Positions 10,532 to 19,207 of a DNA stretch of 64,000 nucleotides are shown piece after piece. Origin of the DNA: Desulfomarina profundi. Its GTDB lineage: Bacteria > Desulfobacterota > Desulfobulbia > Desulfobulbales > Desulfocapsaceae. Where the stretch lies: contig NZ_AP024086.1 in the NCBI RefSeq assembly GCF_019703855.1, forward strand, positions 2,810,501 to 2,874,500, given 5' to 3'. Each line of letters starts with the position of its first letter. The first letter of the stretch is position 1. Below the pieces are notes generated by a model. That model did no database searches, had not been told where the DNA came from, and worked only from the letters and a program-made list of their open reading frames with translations. A program made the position numbers and the translations under genes.

Positions 10532-10721
10532 ATGGCACGGTATAAACCTTATTCCTATGCTCAGGGCAAGTTCATTCCCATCCATTTTGCAAATCAGATC
10601 CTTCCCGGCACATTTGAATATACGCTGAATTATCTCATTGATCATGAACTTGATCTTTCCATCTTTAATGATCGCTATCACAATGATGATTCCGGTGCCC
10701 CGGCCTATGATCCGAAGATTC
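10532..10721 (+). pseudogene. IS1182-family transposase, 5' fragment
   Basis: Encodes 64 residues typical of the IS1182 transposase N-terminus (MARYKPYSYAQGKFIPIHF, GTFEYTLNYLIDHELDLSIF, GAPAYDPKIL). The frame is cut after PKIL by the terminus of the IS21-type element at 10722. The continuation is at 13364. Comparison with what I know of the family suggests that about 70-80 codons between the two parts are missing, so this is not a simple insertion. Confidence 0.85.
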
Positions 10722-10924
10722 TGTAATCAACGACAATTATAATTCCCGGCTGGCGACAATTATAATTCCGGCCTTAACCACATAATAATACGCAATAATA
10801 TTTCATTGCTTTTTCTGTTTCTGTTGCAGTGTCCTCATCTAAAATGTAACTTATTTGTACTCATCCGGAGGATAGGGCAACGCTGAGGAGCGACCCGAGC
10901 GCCGAGATGAGTGCCGTAAGGATG

Positions 10925-10954
10925 AAGACCGGGTATAAGGATTTGCCCGGTCTT
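10925..10954. terminator. Hairpin in the 3' tail of IS21 copy 1
   Basis: AAGACCGGG and CCCGGTCTT form a perfect 9-bp stem, about 75 bp past the istB stop. It is followed on the plus strand by TTCTTTCTT and on the minus strand by CATCC. It could block read-through at the end of the element. Copy 2 has the same hairpin at 61740-61769. Confidence 0.5.
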
Positions 10955-11028
10955 TTCTTTCTTCATCCTCATGGCCACAATGCGTTAAACCTCGGGGGTT
11001 GGGGGCAGAGCCCCCTATTCTGTGATTA

Positions 11029-11790
11029 TTAATTTTCCTCAAGGCTTTGTTTTGCTTTTTCCAGTCTGTAGCTATCAAGATTAAGTTCCAGTATTACGCT
11101 ATGATGCACAAGCCGGTCTATCGCTGCAGCCGTAGTCATTGGATCTTTAAATATCTTCTCCCACTGTGAAAATGGTAAATTGCTGGTTAGCATGATACTG
11201 TTCCGTTCATAACAATACGCAAGAAGGGTAAAGAGCACTTCCATTTCTTCTCGGCTTTGCTGGACATAGCCGATATCGTCGATCAGTATGGCATCATACT
11301 TGGCAAGTTTTTTCAGAAATCTTGGAAGAACAAGCTCCTTTTTGGCCACCAGCAGATTTTGCACCAGCAGACTGCACGGAGAAAAGAAAACACGCCTATC
11401 CTTGTTAATCAGTTCCTGGGCAATGGCACAGAGCAGATGGGTTTTTCCACTACCTGGGTTTCCAAAAGCTAGTATGTTTTCACACCTGTCAAGAAAAGAA
11501 CCTTCCAGCAAACTATTGACAAAGCCGCTCAGTTTGGCCGGAAGCCGATCCATTTCAAACGAAGCTAAGTTTTTTTCCAGGGGCAGTCTGGATTCTCGCA
11601 AATATCTGGTAATGCGTTTATGGCGTCTTTCTTCACACTCCCGCACAACCAGTTCCTGAAGGTATGATTCATAGCTTAGTGATTCCTTTCTCGCCAAATC
11701 CGCCTCCTCCTGGTAACAGGCTCGGATAGTTGACAGATAAAGCTTTTTAAGAGACGCATCCAGGATAATTCGATTATCGGTTGAACTCAT
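11029..11790 (-). CDS. istB: IS21-family helper ATPase IstB, copy 1
   Basis: AAA+ ATPase that assists the IstA transposase in target choice and strand transfer. The 253 aa are identical in translation to copy 2. Walker A is GNPGSGKTHL near residue 107 and Walker B is AILIDDIGYV. A basic N-terminal region (RRHKRITRYLRES) precedes the ATPase core. The ATG at 11790 has GGAGGG upstream and overlaps the istA stop by four bases. It is intact although the istA beside it is frameshifted. Confidence 0.93.
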   Translation of the reverse strand: MSSTDNRIILDASLKKLYLSTIRACYQEEADLARKESLSYESYLQELVVRECEERRHKRITRYLRESRLPLEKNLASFEMDRLPAKLSGFVNSLLEGSFLDRCENILAFGNPGSGKTHLLCAIAQELINKDRRVFFSPCSLLVQNLLVAKKELVLPRFLKKLAKYDAILIDDIGYVQQSREEMEVLFTLLAYCYERNSIMLTSNLPFSQWEKIFKDPMTTAAAIDRLVHHSVILELNLDSYRLEKAKQSLEEN

Positions 11791-13270
11791 CTGCAACCCT
11801 CCTGTAAGAGTTGATCATAGCCTGTGAGGGCAACAGTCTGGACAGAAATATTGGTAATCGGTTCAACCGGTTTACCAGAGACAAGCAGTGTTTTTACCTG
11901 GGCAAAATCAATGTTCTTTTCATGGTCAATCAGATGACGAAGGGCATCATCTACAGCTGTCTCATTATCTTGGGCAGCAAGCTGTAAAATAGATAAGTAT
12001 TCTTTTGCTGCTCCCGTAACGGTACGAAATTTGCGCAGAGAGTCATAGGCAACCCGGAACCTGCTCGTAGGAAAAAGATCACTGCGGTATCTGTAGTTCT
12101 CAAATGCACCGGGTTTTCGAACCAGCCAGTCAATTATATGGCGGTACTGGATATAATGTTTGCTACCGCCTCGTATTCTGGGGATATTCTCAATATGTTT
12201 CTGACCGTACCAGATCTCCAGATACTCTGCATACAGCCGCACTGTGACTGTTTCTTTGATAAGTCGACTATTCACCGAGTAAACCTTGTGCTTTACTCTG
12301 ATCGTACTGCTGGGACCAACTCGAACTTCAAAACGAGTACATGTGTCGAGCTTACCCGAAGGCAGTGGACGCAACATCGACTGTTCTTCTTGAAAGCGCT
12401 CCTGGCGGTTGCAGTTGAGTTGTGCAAACAGCTTCTGTAGAAATAACTCATATTCCTTGCGTGTAGTAAAATCCCGGTTACCTCGCAGCATCAGGGCCTG
12501 ATCTACGGCTTTCTTGAAACGATGATGGCGCTGCTCAATGTCACCATTTTCGTGGGGCTTGACGAATTGATTTTACGGCCTTGCAATTTGTAATGGGCCA
12601 AAAGCCCCTGGTAGCCACGGGTAAACTCTTCCGGGTTATCCGGTTTATTCACCGCAGCTGACAACCTGTCTGTTTGATGTTGTTCTGGAACTCCGCCAAG
12701 TTTCCATAGACTCTTCTGTAATCCTTCGCTCAGGCTTTCGAAACTCTCGGAAAAACAGATCGTTCCTGTCTCCCAGTTCGAATATGTCAGCACAAAATGG
12801 TAGATCAGGTGATCAAAAGGCTGACCACCAATACTGATCTGTAATTGGGACATATCTGTAAAATCAGACTGACTCAACCGTGCAGGCACATGCACCTGGG
12901 GAAAATAAACTTCACGTCCTGGACCTTCTGTACAACGCCAGGTTTTTACTCGACGTTGAAACGTGCGGAGCTGGCCATCTCCAAAAGAACCGGGATAAAT
13001 CCTTTGAAAATGGGTAAAAAGAGTTTTGGCTTCCAAACCTTCATTAGTTTCCAGAAATTGTAAAACCTCTGGCCATATACCTTCAAAAGGATCTTTACGA
13101 GTTCGCCACTCCCTCACTCGCTCCGCACTGATCTCACTTGGCAATTTGCCATTATCTCTATACTTGCGACCGGTTTTCTCATCCATGCCGGCTCTAGCCG
13201 CTGCTACTTCCAACGTCTTCCCTTGACTTAAGTATTTCTTCAATTTCCTCACCTGAATATCTGTGACCAT
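11787..13270 (-). pseudogene. istA: IS21-family transposase IstA, copy 1, frameshifted
   Basis: DDE transposase of IS21. Compared with the intact copy at 59424-60908, one base is missing from a G run at 12554-12557 (four G here, five C in the other copy). This splits the frame into pieces of about 255 aa and 234 aa. The break falls at SSSP, just before the HENGDIEQRH segment that carries the catalytic Glu, so the N-terminal piece lacks part of the active site. The copy is inactive unless the gap is a sequencing error. Confidence 0.88.
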
Positions 13271-13363
13271 CCATATTCCTCCTTTGAGAAATATGAATAA
13301 TCAGATCACAATTTTCCGGGAAATTTAATTGTCGTCAAAAGGAATTATAATTGTCGCTGGTCA

Positions 13364-14514
13364 GCAGAGAGATGTTTGCCATTGACGGCTGCAAAATGCC
13401 CAGCAACGCTTCTGTTACCTGGAGCGGAACCAGGGCTGATTTTCAGAAAAAAGTAACGAAGATGGAAACAGCTATAGCAAATATGGTCAACCACCATCAT
13501 ATGAATGACCAGGAAAAGAGTGATGAAAATATCAAAGAGAAAAAAGAAAAATATGTAAAATCCCTGCGTAAAAATATAAAGAAGGTACAGAAATGGCTGG
13601 ATAATAATGATGATCGGATGGGAAAAGGTAAAAGACCTGTCAAATCCAATATTACCGACAATGAATCCGCTAAGATGAAGACCTCAAAAGGTGTTATCCA
13701 GGGCTATAACGGTGTTACCGCCGTGGACAGTAAAACCCAGGTGATAGTAGCCGCCGAAGCCTATGGTCAAGGCAGTGAGCAGGACCTGCTGGAACCGATG
13801 ATTGACAAAATCAGCGAAAATTTACAGGAAACCGGAAAAGACGACGATGTCTTTAAAGATGCAAAACTCCTGGCAGACAGCGGATACCATACAAATAAAA
13901 ATATGGAGATGCTGGCGGAAAAAGAGATAGACGCGTATGTAGCCGATAACCAGTTCAGAAAACGGGATCCCAGGTTCAAAGATTACGGCAGATATAAGGA
14001 TCGAACAAGAAAAGAACGGGCCAAACGAGAAGGCAGAAAGAACATCTTTGTACCTGCTGATTTTACCTTTCCCGAAGATCTGAGTTACTGTATCTGCCCT
14101 GCCGGGAAACGGCTCTATAGAAGTGGTGGGAATATCTTTACCAAAGGCCATCATTCTGTCCGGTTCCAGGCACCCCAATCCGCCTGTGTTTCCTGCAAAC
14201 TGAGGTCAAAATGTCTTCGTTATCCTGATCGCACCAAAACACGTCAGGTTGCCTATTTTACCGGGCGCATGGATAAAAAGAAGAAAACCAGTTGCGCAGA
14301 AAAGATGAAGCGAAAAATAGATTCAGCCGCTGGCAGGGCCATCTATTCCATGCGATTGGCAATAGGAGAACCACCTTTTGCCCATATCAGATCAACAATC
14401 GGTCTGAACAGATTTACCCTGAGATCGAAAAAGAAGGTGAATATCCAGTGGAACCTTTTCTGCATTATCCATAACCTTAAAAAGGTGCATGCATATGGAA
14501 TGGGTTTTGTGTAG
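13364..14514 (+). pseudogene. IS1182-family transposase, 3' fragment
   Basis: Continues the IS1182 transposase after the IS21-type insertion: REMFAIDGCKMPSNAS, GVTAVDSKTQVIVAAEAYGQ, LLADSGYHTNKNMEMLAEKE and the Cys-rich YCICPAGKRLY ... CVSCKLRSKC zinc-binding part. It ends in the family-typical FTLRSKKKVNIQWNLFCIIH. The DDE core is largely present here, but the gene has lost its middle and its own start. An apparent TTG start at 13351 lies in the IS21 terminus. Confidence 0.88.
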
Positions 14515-14721
14515 ATTGCTGGAAAATGGTTAGGAAAAGCTGGAAATTGGTGAGATAAATTGCTTTACTGAGGATGTTAGGGAAAAAGTATTTTTATATC
14601 AGGATATTTTTTGAATTGTTTTGAAATTTGAATTTTTTTGTATAGATATGTGGGAAAATTGCAGTTGCCTGGGCTGTTTTTCTACATGCTCGTTATCTTC
14701 TCAAAATTTCGAAGTGTATTT

Positions 14722-15378
14722 ATGTTTAAAGATCAGGTGATTGAACGTATATTAAATGAATTTGGCGAGCCATCCCGTACTACTGCAAAAGTAAAAGCAT
14801 GGGATATTACCCAGGAAATTGGTTTGGTCATTCAAACAGATTCTCCCAATAAAGTTGATCATGCTTTTGTTTGGTTACCCTATCCTCCTGAAAACGGAGA
14901 AATTCCTGAGGTTGCTCTTGAGTATGCAGGTGAAACCGGACGGCATAGTAATACATATGCTTCGCCGGGATTAGAAAAAGGAAAACCAGCACTTAAACTC
15001 ATAATTACCAGCCCAAATGAACTTGATGACCTAATTCAGTATATAATTGCATATAAATCATTTGCTCCACTGCCAAAGATAAAGTCCAATCCGTTAGTGC
15101 AGCAAAATGGCACTAGCCGAACAAAAGAAGATTTACAGACAGTTGACGTTGATAGTATGCCGAAACCTCAACCCAAAAAAACAAGGCGTAAAGCGATTCC
15201 AAGAACGGTGCAGAGAGAAGTTTGGCAACGTGATGGAGGTATGTGCGTTGAGTGTGGTTCTAAAGCATATTTATGTTTTGATCATATCGTTCCATTTTCT
15301 AAAGGTGGTAGTAATACGGTACGGAATATCCAATTATTGTGTGAAAATTGCAATTTATCTAAGGGCAACAGAATTTAA
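14722..15378 (+). CDS. HNH endonuclease domain protein
   Basis: Protein of 218 aa if started at ATG 14722 (MFKDQVIERILNEFGEPSRT); the frame is open 28 codons further upstream. The N-terminal 130 or so residues are an unrecognised domain. The C-terminal 55 residues form an HNH nuclease fold with CVECGSKAYLCFDHIVPFSK, GGSNTVRNIQLLC and ENCNLSKGNR, which provide two CxxC zinc pairs and the catalytic DH and N-x8-H/K-like positions. It is A/T-rich like the acyltransferase gene. It lies directly before a 57-codon ORF and an attC-like site, so it was probably carried in on an integron cassette. Its role is unknown; defence or self-mobility are options. Confidence 0.82.
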   Translation: MFKDQVIERILNEFGEPSRTTAKVKAWDITQEIGLVIQTDSPNKVDHAFVWLPYPPENGEIPEVALEYAGETGRHSNTYASPGLEKGKPALKLIITSPNELDDLIQYIIAYKSFAPLPKIKSNPLVQQNGTSRTKEDLQTVDVDSMPKPQPKKTRRKAIPRTVQREVWQRDGGMCVECGSKAYLCFDHIVPFSKGGSNTVRNIQLLCENCNLSKGNRI

Positions 15379-15401
15379 ATCGGATACTTGAACAGATTCT
15401 T

Positions 15402-15575
15402 ATGGATGATGAAAACCTATTTGATGAAGACGAAGCTCTTGACTTCATAATTTATGATGAAATCCAAAAAGAAGAGAGTAGTCCAAAATCAAGTGGCTGC
15501 TTGTCTATCATTATTCTAATTGCAACACCAATCGTCCTGTTCACCTACAAAGCATATATAGCAGTAACTACATGA
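15402..15575 (+). CDS. Small membrane-anchored protein of 57 aa
   Basis: ATG 15402 to TGA 15575. The N-terminal half is very acidic (MDDENLFDEDEALDFIIYDE). The C-terminal half is one hydrophobic segment (CLSIIILIATPIVLFTYKAY). It follows the HNH gene by 23 bp and ends 6 bp before the attC-like site, so it probably shares the HNH cassette. I do not recognise the family. The clear acidic-then-membrane layout and position support a real gene. Confidence 0.55.
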   Translation: MDDENLFDEDEALDFIIYDEIQKEESSPKSSGCLSIIILIATPIVLFTYKAYIAVTT

Positions 15576-15581
15576 AATAAA

Positions 15582-15643
15582 AGATAACGAATAAGGATAT
15601 GTTGTGCGAGCGCAGCGAGCCACAACATATCCGTTTGTTGGAC
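15582..15643 (+). repeat. attC recombination site (integron)
   Basis: 62 bp with a perfect 12-bp inner stem, GGATATGTTGTG / CACAACATATCC, around a GC-rich loop (CGAGCGCAGCGAGC). The outer boxes are AGATAAC (15582-15588) and GTTGGAC (15637-15643). GTTGGAC fits GTTRRRY perfectly. The spacers GAATAA and GTTT do not pair, giving the expected R-spacer-L layout. Its size is at the short end of known attC sites. AGATAAC is the complement of GTTATCT at 10401-10407, where this cassette would have begun. Confidence 0.72.
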
Positions 15644-15879
15644 AAGCCCACGGGGTTATAATAAAGAAAATATCTTTTTGGAGTGTTTGCCAGAATCAGG
15701 TAATGAGCCTGATGGAGAATCAGAGTCGGGATCTATTTCTATTTTTGCTCACAGTTTTCGGTTTTTCCCCGGATGTTTCTACGAAAAACGTCAAATTTTG
15801 AACAGACATATCCTGATCATGCTATGAAATAGTGGACACTCAGTTAAGCCATTGTTACAAATATGGCAGGAGGAAAAAT

Positions 15880-15978
15880 ATGAGTGTTCAACAGAGAAGA
15901 AAATACGATCCAGATTTTAAACGCAATGCGGTTCTATTGTCAGAAGAACCTGGGAAGGCAGTAACTGAAATAGCTGAC
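15880..15978 (+). pseudogene. IS3-family OrfA, 5' part
   Basis: The first 33 codons of OrfA (MSVQQRRKYDPDFKRNAVLL ... KAVTEIAD) follow a GGAGG ribosome site. The frame is interrupted at 15979 by the three-gene transposon. The last six bases, GCTGAC, are repeated at 19341, where the same frame resumes. Confidence 0.88.
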
Positions 15979-16110
15979 TGAGCCGAAGCACGATTAATGA
16001 TGGAACGTTTTTCGAGTTATTTGATGTTTGGTGCCGTAGTAGATATACAACCCCTCGGCTGCGCCTCTGGTTCGTAGGTTTTTTAAGGCATGGGGGAAGC
16101 TCGAGCTTAG

Positions 16111-16140
16111 AAAAAAAGGTGGGGAGCCCGAAGACTCCCC
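16111..16140 (-). terminator. Terminator after the transposon ATPase gene
   Basis: Read on the minus strand, GGGGAG-TCTTCGGG-CTCCCC is followed by ACC and seven T. It lies about 125 bp past the ATPase stop. The plus strand also shows a T-run after the stem, so it may work in both directions. Confidence 0.6.
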
Positions 16141-16264
16141 GGACGGTTTTTTCTAATCCGTCGCTCCCATCTGGCTATCCCTTGGCGGGTTGCTCCTCAG
16201 CAGAGCCCGCCTCCGTTTCGCCAGACCTTTGTACCTGCCAAAAGCAGGAGTGACTTTTGTTAAT

Positions 16265-17095
16265 TTAACGTGATCTTTTTTTTTGTGGTGTGGGGGAATA
16301 CATTTCCAGAAAGAGTTGTTCATCAAGCTGAGTAAGCTCACGTTGCGCTGCGGTGGTAAGCAGTTCTGCTGCCATGACATTGAGTAGTCTCAAATTGCCG
16401 GCACTATGTTCCACAAGTGCCGACATAAGTGGTTTTGTCATTAACTGAGGTGCTCCGGCTTGTTTCAGACAATACTCCAGATAATTTCTCAGTTCTTTTT
16501 TGTCATATGGTGAAAGTATTCTTCTAAACCTGATACGACTTCCCAGAGCAAGAAGATTATTGCTCCGAAAACGTTCAGGAAGAGTGAGATCCCCGCAAAG
16601 AATAACAGTCAGTAAACATTCTGAATCAAACTGAGCACTCCCCATCAACCGCAATTCATTGAGGTTACAGGTCACCATTTCCTGAGCCTCGTCAATCAGG
16701 AGTATTGGTCTGAACAAAGTTGATGTAATATGCTGTCGCCACCTTTCCCGGAGAGCTTTAAATCCACCGTATCTGTTGGATGGGGTAAGATTGACACCAA
16801 AGAGATCCCCCATCTCACGGTAAAAGTCTGCAATACTTGATTGAGGTCTTTCCATAACACCAACCACGACGTTTTCCAACCGTTCAAGTTTATGGGAAAG
16901 ATATTGAAGATTTTTTGATTTACCAAGCCCGGGTTCTCCGGCCATGAGTGCGAATCCGCCATCCATGACCAGATTTTCAATTTGAAAGAGGAAGGTATCT
17001 ATTCCCGGTGCCGGCCATAAAGAGTGTACTGGAATGTTGGGAAGAAACGGATTCCATTTCAGACCGAACAGTGCAAGAAGACGCTTATTATTCAT
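16265..17095 (-). CDS. AAA ATPase of ExeA/TniB type, transposition helper
   Basis: Likely ATP-dependent partner of the DDE transposase, by analogy with TniB, TnsC and MuB, which mark target DNA. The 276 aa from ATG 17095 (MNNKRLLALFGLKWNPFLP) carry the aromatic N-terminal segment typical of ExeA-like ATPases. Walker A is GEPGLGKS at 53-60 and Walker B is PILLIDEAQEM near 123-133; an arginine-rich sensor region follows (LALGSRIRFRRILSPYD). The start overlaps the transposase stop by eight bases, so the two are co-translated. The frame is open 62 codons upstream but overlaps the transposase there. Confidence 0.85.
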   Translation of the reverse strand: MNNKRLLALFGLKWNPFLPNIPVHSLWPAPGIDTFLFQIENLVMDGGFALMAGEPGLGKSKNLQYLSHKLERLENVVVGVMERPQSSIADFYREMGDLFGVNLTPSNRYGGFKALRERWRQHITSTLFRPILLIDEAQEMVTCNLNELRLMGSAQFDSECLLTVILCGDLTLPERFRSNNLLALGSRIRFRRILSPYDKKELRNYLEYCLKQAGAPQLMTKPLMSALVEHSAGNLRLLNVMAAELLTTAAQRELTQLDEQLFLEMYSPTPQKKRSR

Positions 17096-18533
17096 GGTCT
17101 GCCTCCATTGGAATAAAGGCAGGAGGGAGTCCGGTGGCTGCATAATCAGCCAGTAATTTACGCAATAGCGGTGGATAGGGGTCTGTGTCGATATCAGCTT
17201 CAGGCAAGGCCACAAGAGGAGCCAGTGTTCTTCGCAATCCGTCACTGTTTTTGATCTTGTCCTGAGGGTAAATTTTCGCAAGCAAAGTTGAATCTCTCTC
17301 GTCTACCAGCCAGGCGTGGCAAAGATTCCAGCTTTGATATCGTACATATAGTCGGTCAAAGTGGCGGAACCTGGATGGAACTTCAAATCGAACACCTTTG
17401 ATCTGTAAAGTAGAGTCACTTTTTCGCTGGGCACGATTTTCCTGAACAGTAAAAGAAAAAACCATCTTTTCACGCTCAGGAGCAGGGCGTGCACCATCTG
17501 GTCCCGCCAGCATTTTCTCCACAGGGGAACAGTTGATCTCCTGGTGGCGTTTTCGGTTATACTCCATCTCCGACCAGGCCTGTGTGGCATAATTCAACGT
17601 CTCAAGCGTCAAGGGTTCTACCCGTGACAGCATGGACATCAGCCGTCCTTCCAACTGTCCCCAGAAGGATTCCTGTTTGCCATTTTGATAAGGACTATAC
17701 GGCAATGTCCGGTCGTGTTTTATGCTCAAGCCCAGTAGGCCATTTGTTGTTTCGCGGGCGATCATTGCCGCACCATTATCCGTCATTAAACTGCGGGGTA
17801 ATCCCCGTTTCATAAAGGCCTGCAACATACCATGATGCAACACTTCCGCTGTTTCCTGATAATACCACTGGATATGGCAACATAATCGGGAACAGTCATC
17901 AAGTATGCAGAGTGCTATCGGAGTATGCCATTCTCCGTTACTATCAGCTACCCGTAGTTTGCCCTTATGGAAATCCAGATGCCAAAGTCCGTGGACATGG
18001 GACGCCTCGTAACTTCTTACTTCCATCTGTTCAAGATGTTCTTCTGCCTTGTATTGTCCTTTGGTTTTGTTACGGGGTGACCGCTTCTTGTACCACCCTC
18101 TTTCTTTCATGCGTCGGCGAACACTGGCATAAGATGGAGGTTTACTCAGCTCTGGCTTTTCTTCAATTAATGCCAGAAGATTGTCGGTATGGAGCCGATA
18201 ACTCCAATGGGGAAAGCTGCAATACTGTTTCCCGAGTTCGATCAGCATCTGCGCAGAAAGAGCTGTTTTCTTCCCGAGATCTGAACGGGGTTTTCGTTCC
18301 ATATCTCCCACAGGATCGTTACCGTTCAACGCTTTGTAGTACCAACGCTCAATGGTGGAAGCACCAAAGGTAACAAACCCATCTTTGCATGGGTGCTGAT
18401 ACCGTCGGCTCGCAAGTATTTTAAGTTTTCTGCCAAGTTCTCCCGGCTCGGGAGGACTGGCAAGCAGTCCTCCTATGATGGAAAAACGGAGTTGTGCCCA
18501 GGAATGCAGGCGGGACTCGCTATTCTTGTTCAT
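17088..18533 (-). CDS. DDE transposase/integrase (rve fold)
   Basis: Catalyses strand transfer of the 3.36-kb transposon. The 481 aa run from ATG 18533 (MNKNSESRLHSWAQLRFSII); 49 open codons upstream overlap the preceding gene and look non-coding. The N-terminal part is helical and DNA-binding, with a paired HTH-like region (FGASTIERWYY and SYASVRRRMKERGW). The catalytic triad is D187 (LWHLDFH), D252 (LMTDNGAA) and E288 (KQESFW), with the 35-residue D-E spacing of retroviral-type integrases. The C-terminal 150 or so residues resemble the Mu-transposase C domain (FEVPSRFRHFDRLYVRYQSW). It is intact. Confidence 0.88.
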   Translation of the reverse strand: MNKNSESRLHSWAQLRFSIIGGLLASPPEPGELGRKLKILASRRYQHPCKDGFVTFGASTIERWYYKALNGNDPVGDMERKPRSDLGKKTALSAQMLIELGKQYCSFPHWSYRLHTDNLLALIEEKPELSKPPSYASVRRRMKERGWYKKRSPRNKTKGQYKAEEHLEQMEVRSYEASHVHGLWHLDFHKGKLRVADSNGEWHTPIALCILDDCSRLCCHIQWYYQETAEVLHHGMLQAFMKRGLPRSLMTDNGAAMIARETTNGLLGLSIKHDRTLPYSPYQNGKQESFWGQLEGRLMSMLSRVEPLTLETLNYATQAWSEMEYNRKRHQEINCSPVEKMLAGPDGARPAPEREKMVFSFTVQENRAQRKSDSTLQIKGVRFEVPSRFRHFDRLYVRYQSWNLCHAWLVDERDSTLLAKIYPQDKIKNSDGLRRTLAPLVALPEADIDTDPYPPLLRKLLADYAATGLPPAFIPMEADHE

Positions 18534-18637
18534 GATATGGCTCCTGTCTGGTTTATGAGCATAGTCTGCTCGTTTTTGGACAAAAACCAATTTACAGGGA
18601 GAGGACAAAAGAAGAAGTCCCCAACTTTTGCGGGGAG

Positions 18638-19207
18638 TTACTGCTCCATCACTGTTCCTGTCGCCAGCAGTACGAGACAATTGAGAATTGCGTTTGAGGA
18701 GGATTTTTTGGTTTCGAGATAATGACCCACCAAAGATCCAGGCAAAGTGTGATTTGTAACAGCAGGATGAATAGAACCACGTATTGTTTGCCAGAGTTGA
18801 CTTTTAGGGAAAATCTCACGAAAATACGTCAACCACTTGCTGATTGTTTTCCTGTCTGCTCCAAGCATTTTTGACACCATGTTTTTACTGTATTCCTGTG
18901 GTTTGCTTTGGTTTAGTGTGGTTACAATCAATATAACTACTCTGAAATACACCCGCCGATCCATGAATAGAGTCGATTTCGGTAAGGTTCTACGACGACA
19001 ATTCTCTTTACTGCAACAGAGACTGAACCGTACAGAGTACTCTTCAGGAAGATCAGGCCCACCGCGTGGCTGACGTTGGTAATTGGAATAATGCTGAGGG
19101 CTACCACAATAGGGACAACCGGCTTTATGCTGCTGATCAGCCAAATCTATGTCTATATGGTGAAGAAGCTTAAAAAGGTTGGTGCTTTGAAGTAATTCTG
19201 GTATCAT
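18638..19207 (-). CDS. Zinc-ribbon/HTH protein of the three-gene transposon
   Basis: Protein of 189 aa, first gene of the element. A probable zinc ribbon is formed by C31-P-Y-C34 and C64-C65-x4-C70. Near residues 110-130 there is a helix-turn-helix-like stretch (MVSKMLGADRKTISKWLTYF). I do not recognise the family by name. Its place beside a DDE transposase and an AAA ATPase suggests target or end recognition, as TniQ/TnsD zinc-finger proteins do, but no direct similarity to those is visible. The ATG 19207 follows AGGCAGGAAA on the minus strand. It is separated from the transposase start by about 100 bp. Confidence 0.7.
   Translation of the reverse strand: MIPELLQSTNLFKLLHHIDIDLADQQHKAGCPYCGSPQHYSNYQRQPRGGPDLPEEYSVRFSLCCSKENCRRRTLPKSTLFMDRRVYFRVVILIVTTLNQSKPQEYSKNMVSKMLGADRKTISKWLTYFREIFPKSQLWQTIRGSIHPAVTNHTLPGSLVGHYLETKKSSSNAILNCLVLLATGTVMEQ

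Larger units (their letters stand above)
10722..13363 (-). mobile_element. IS21-family insertion sequence, copy 1 (2642 bp, reverse)
   Basis: The ends are TGTAATCAACGACAATTATA at 10722 and, read from the other side, TGACCAGCGACAATTATAAT at 13363. Each end carries two copies of a CGACAATTA(T/A)A(A/T)TT motif, as is usual for IS21. It carries istA and istB in reverse. It is the same length as copy 2 at 59331-61972 and nearly identical; I noticed two single-base differences, both in G/C runs (12554-12557 and 11001-11005). The flanking bases show no target duplication, consistent with the missing piece of the host IS1182 gene. Confidence 0.93.

Noticed and set aside
15604-15801. 65-codon ORF after the attC site
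   Set aside because: It begins inside the attC palindrome, has no ribosome site and the peptide shows no domain. The stretch 15644-15832 is probably the start of a further cassette cut by the IS3 element.
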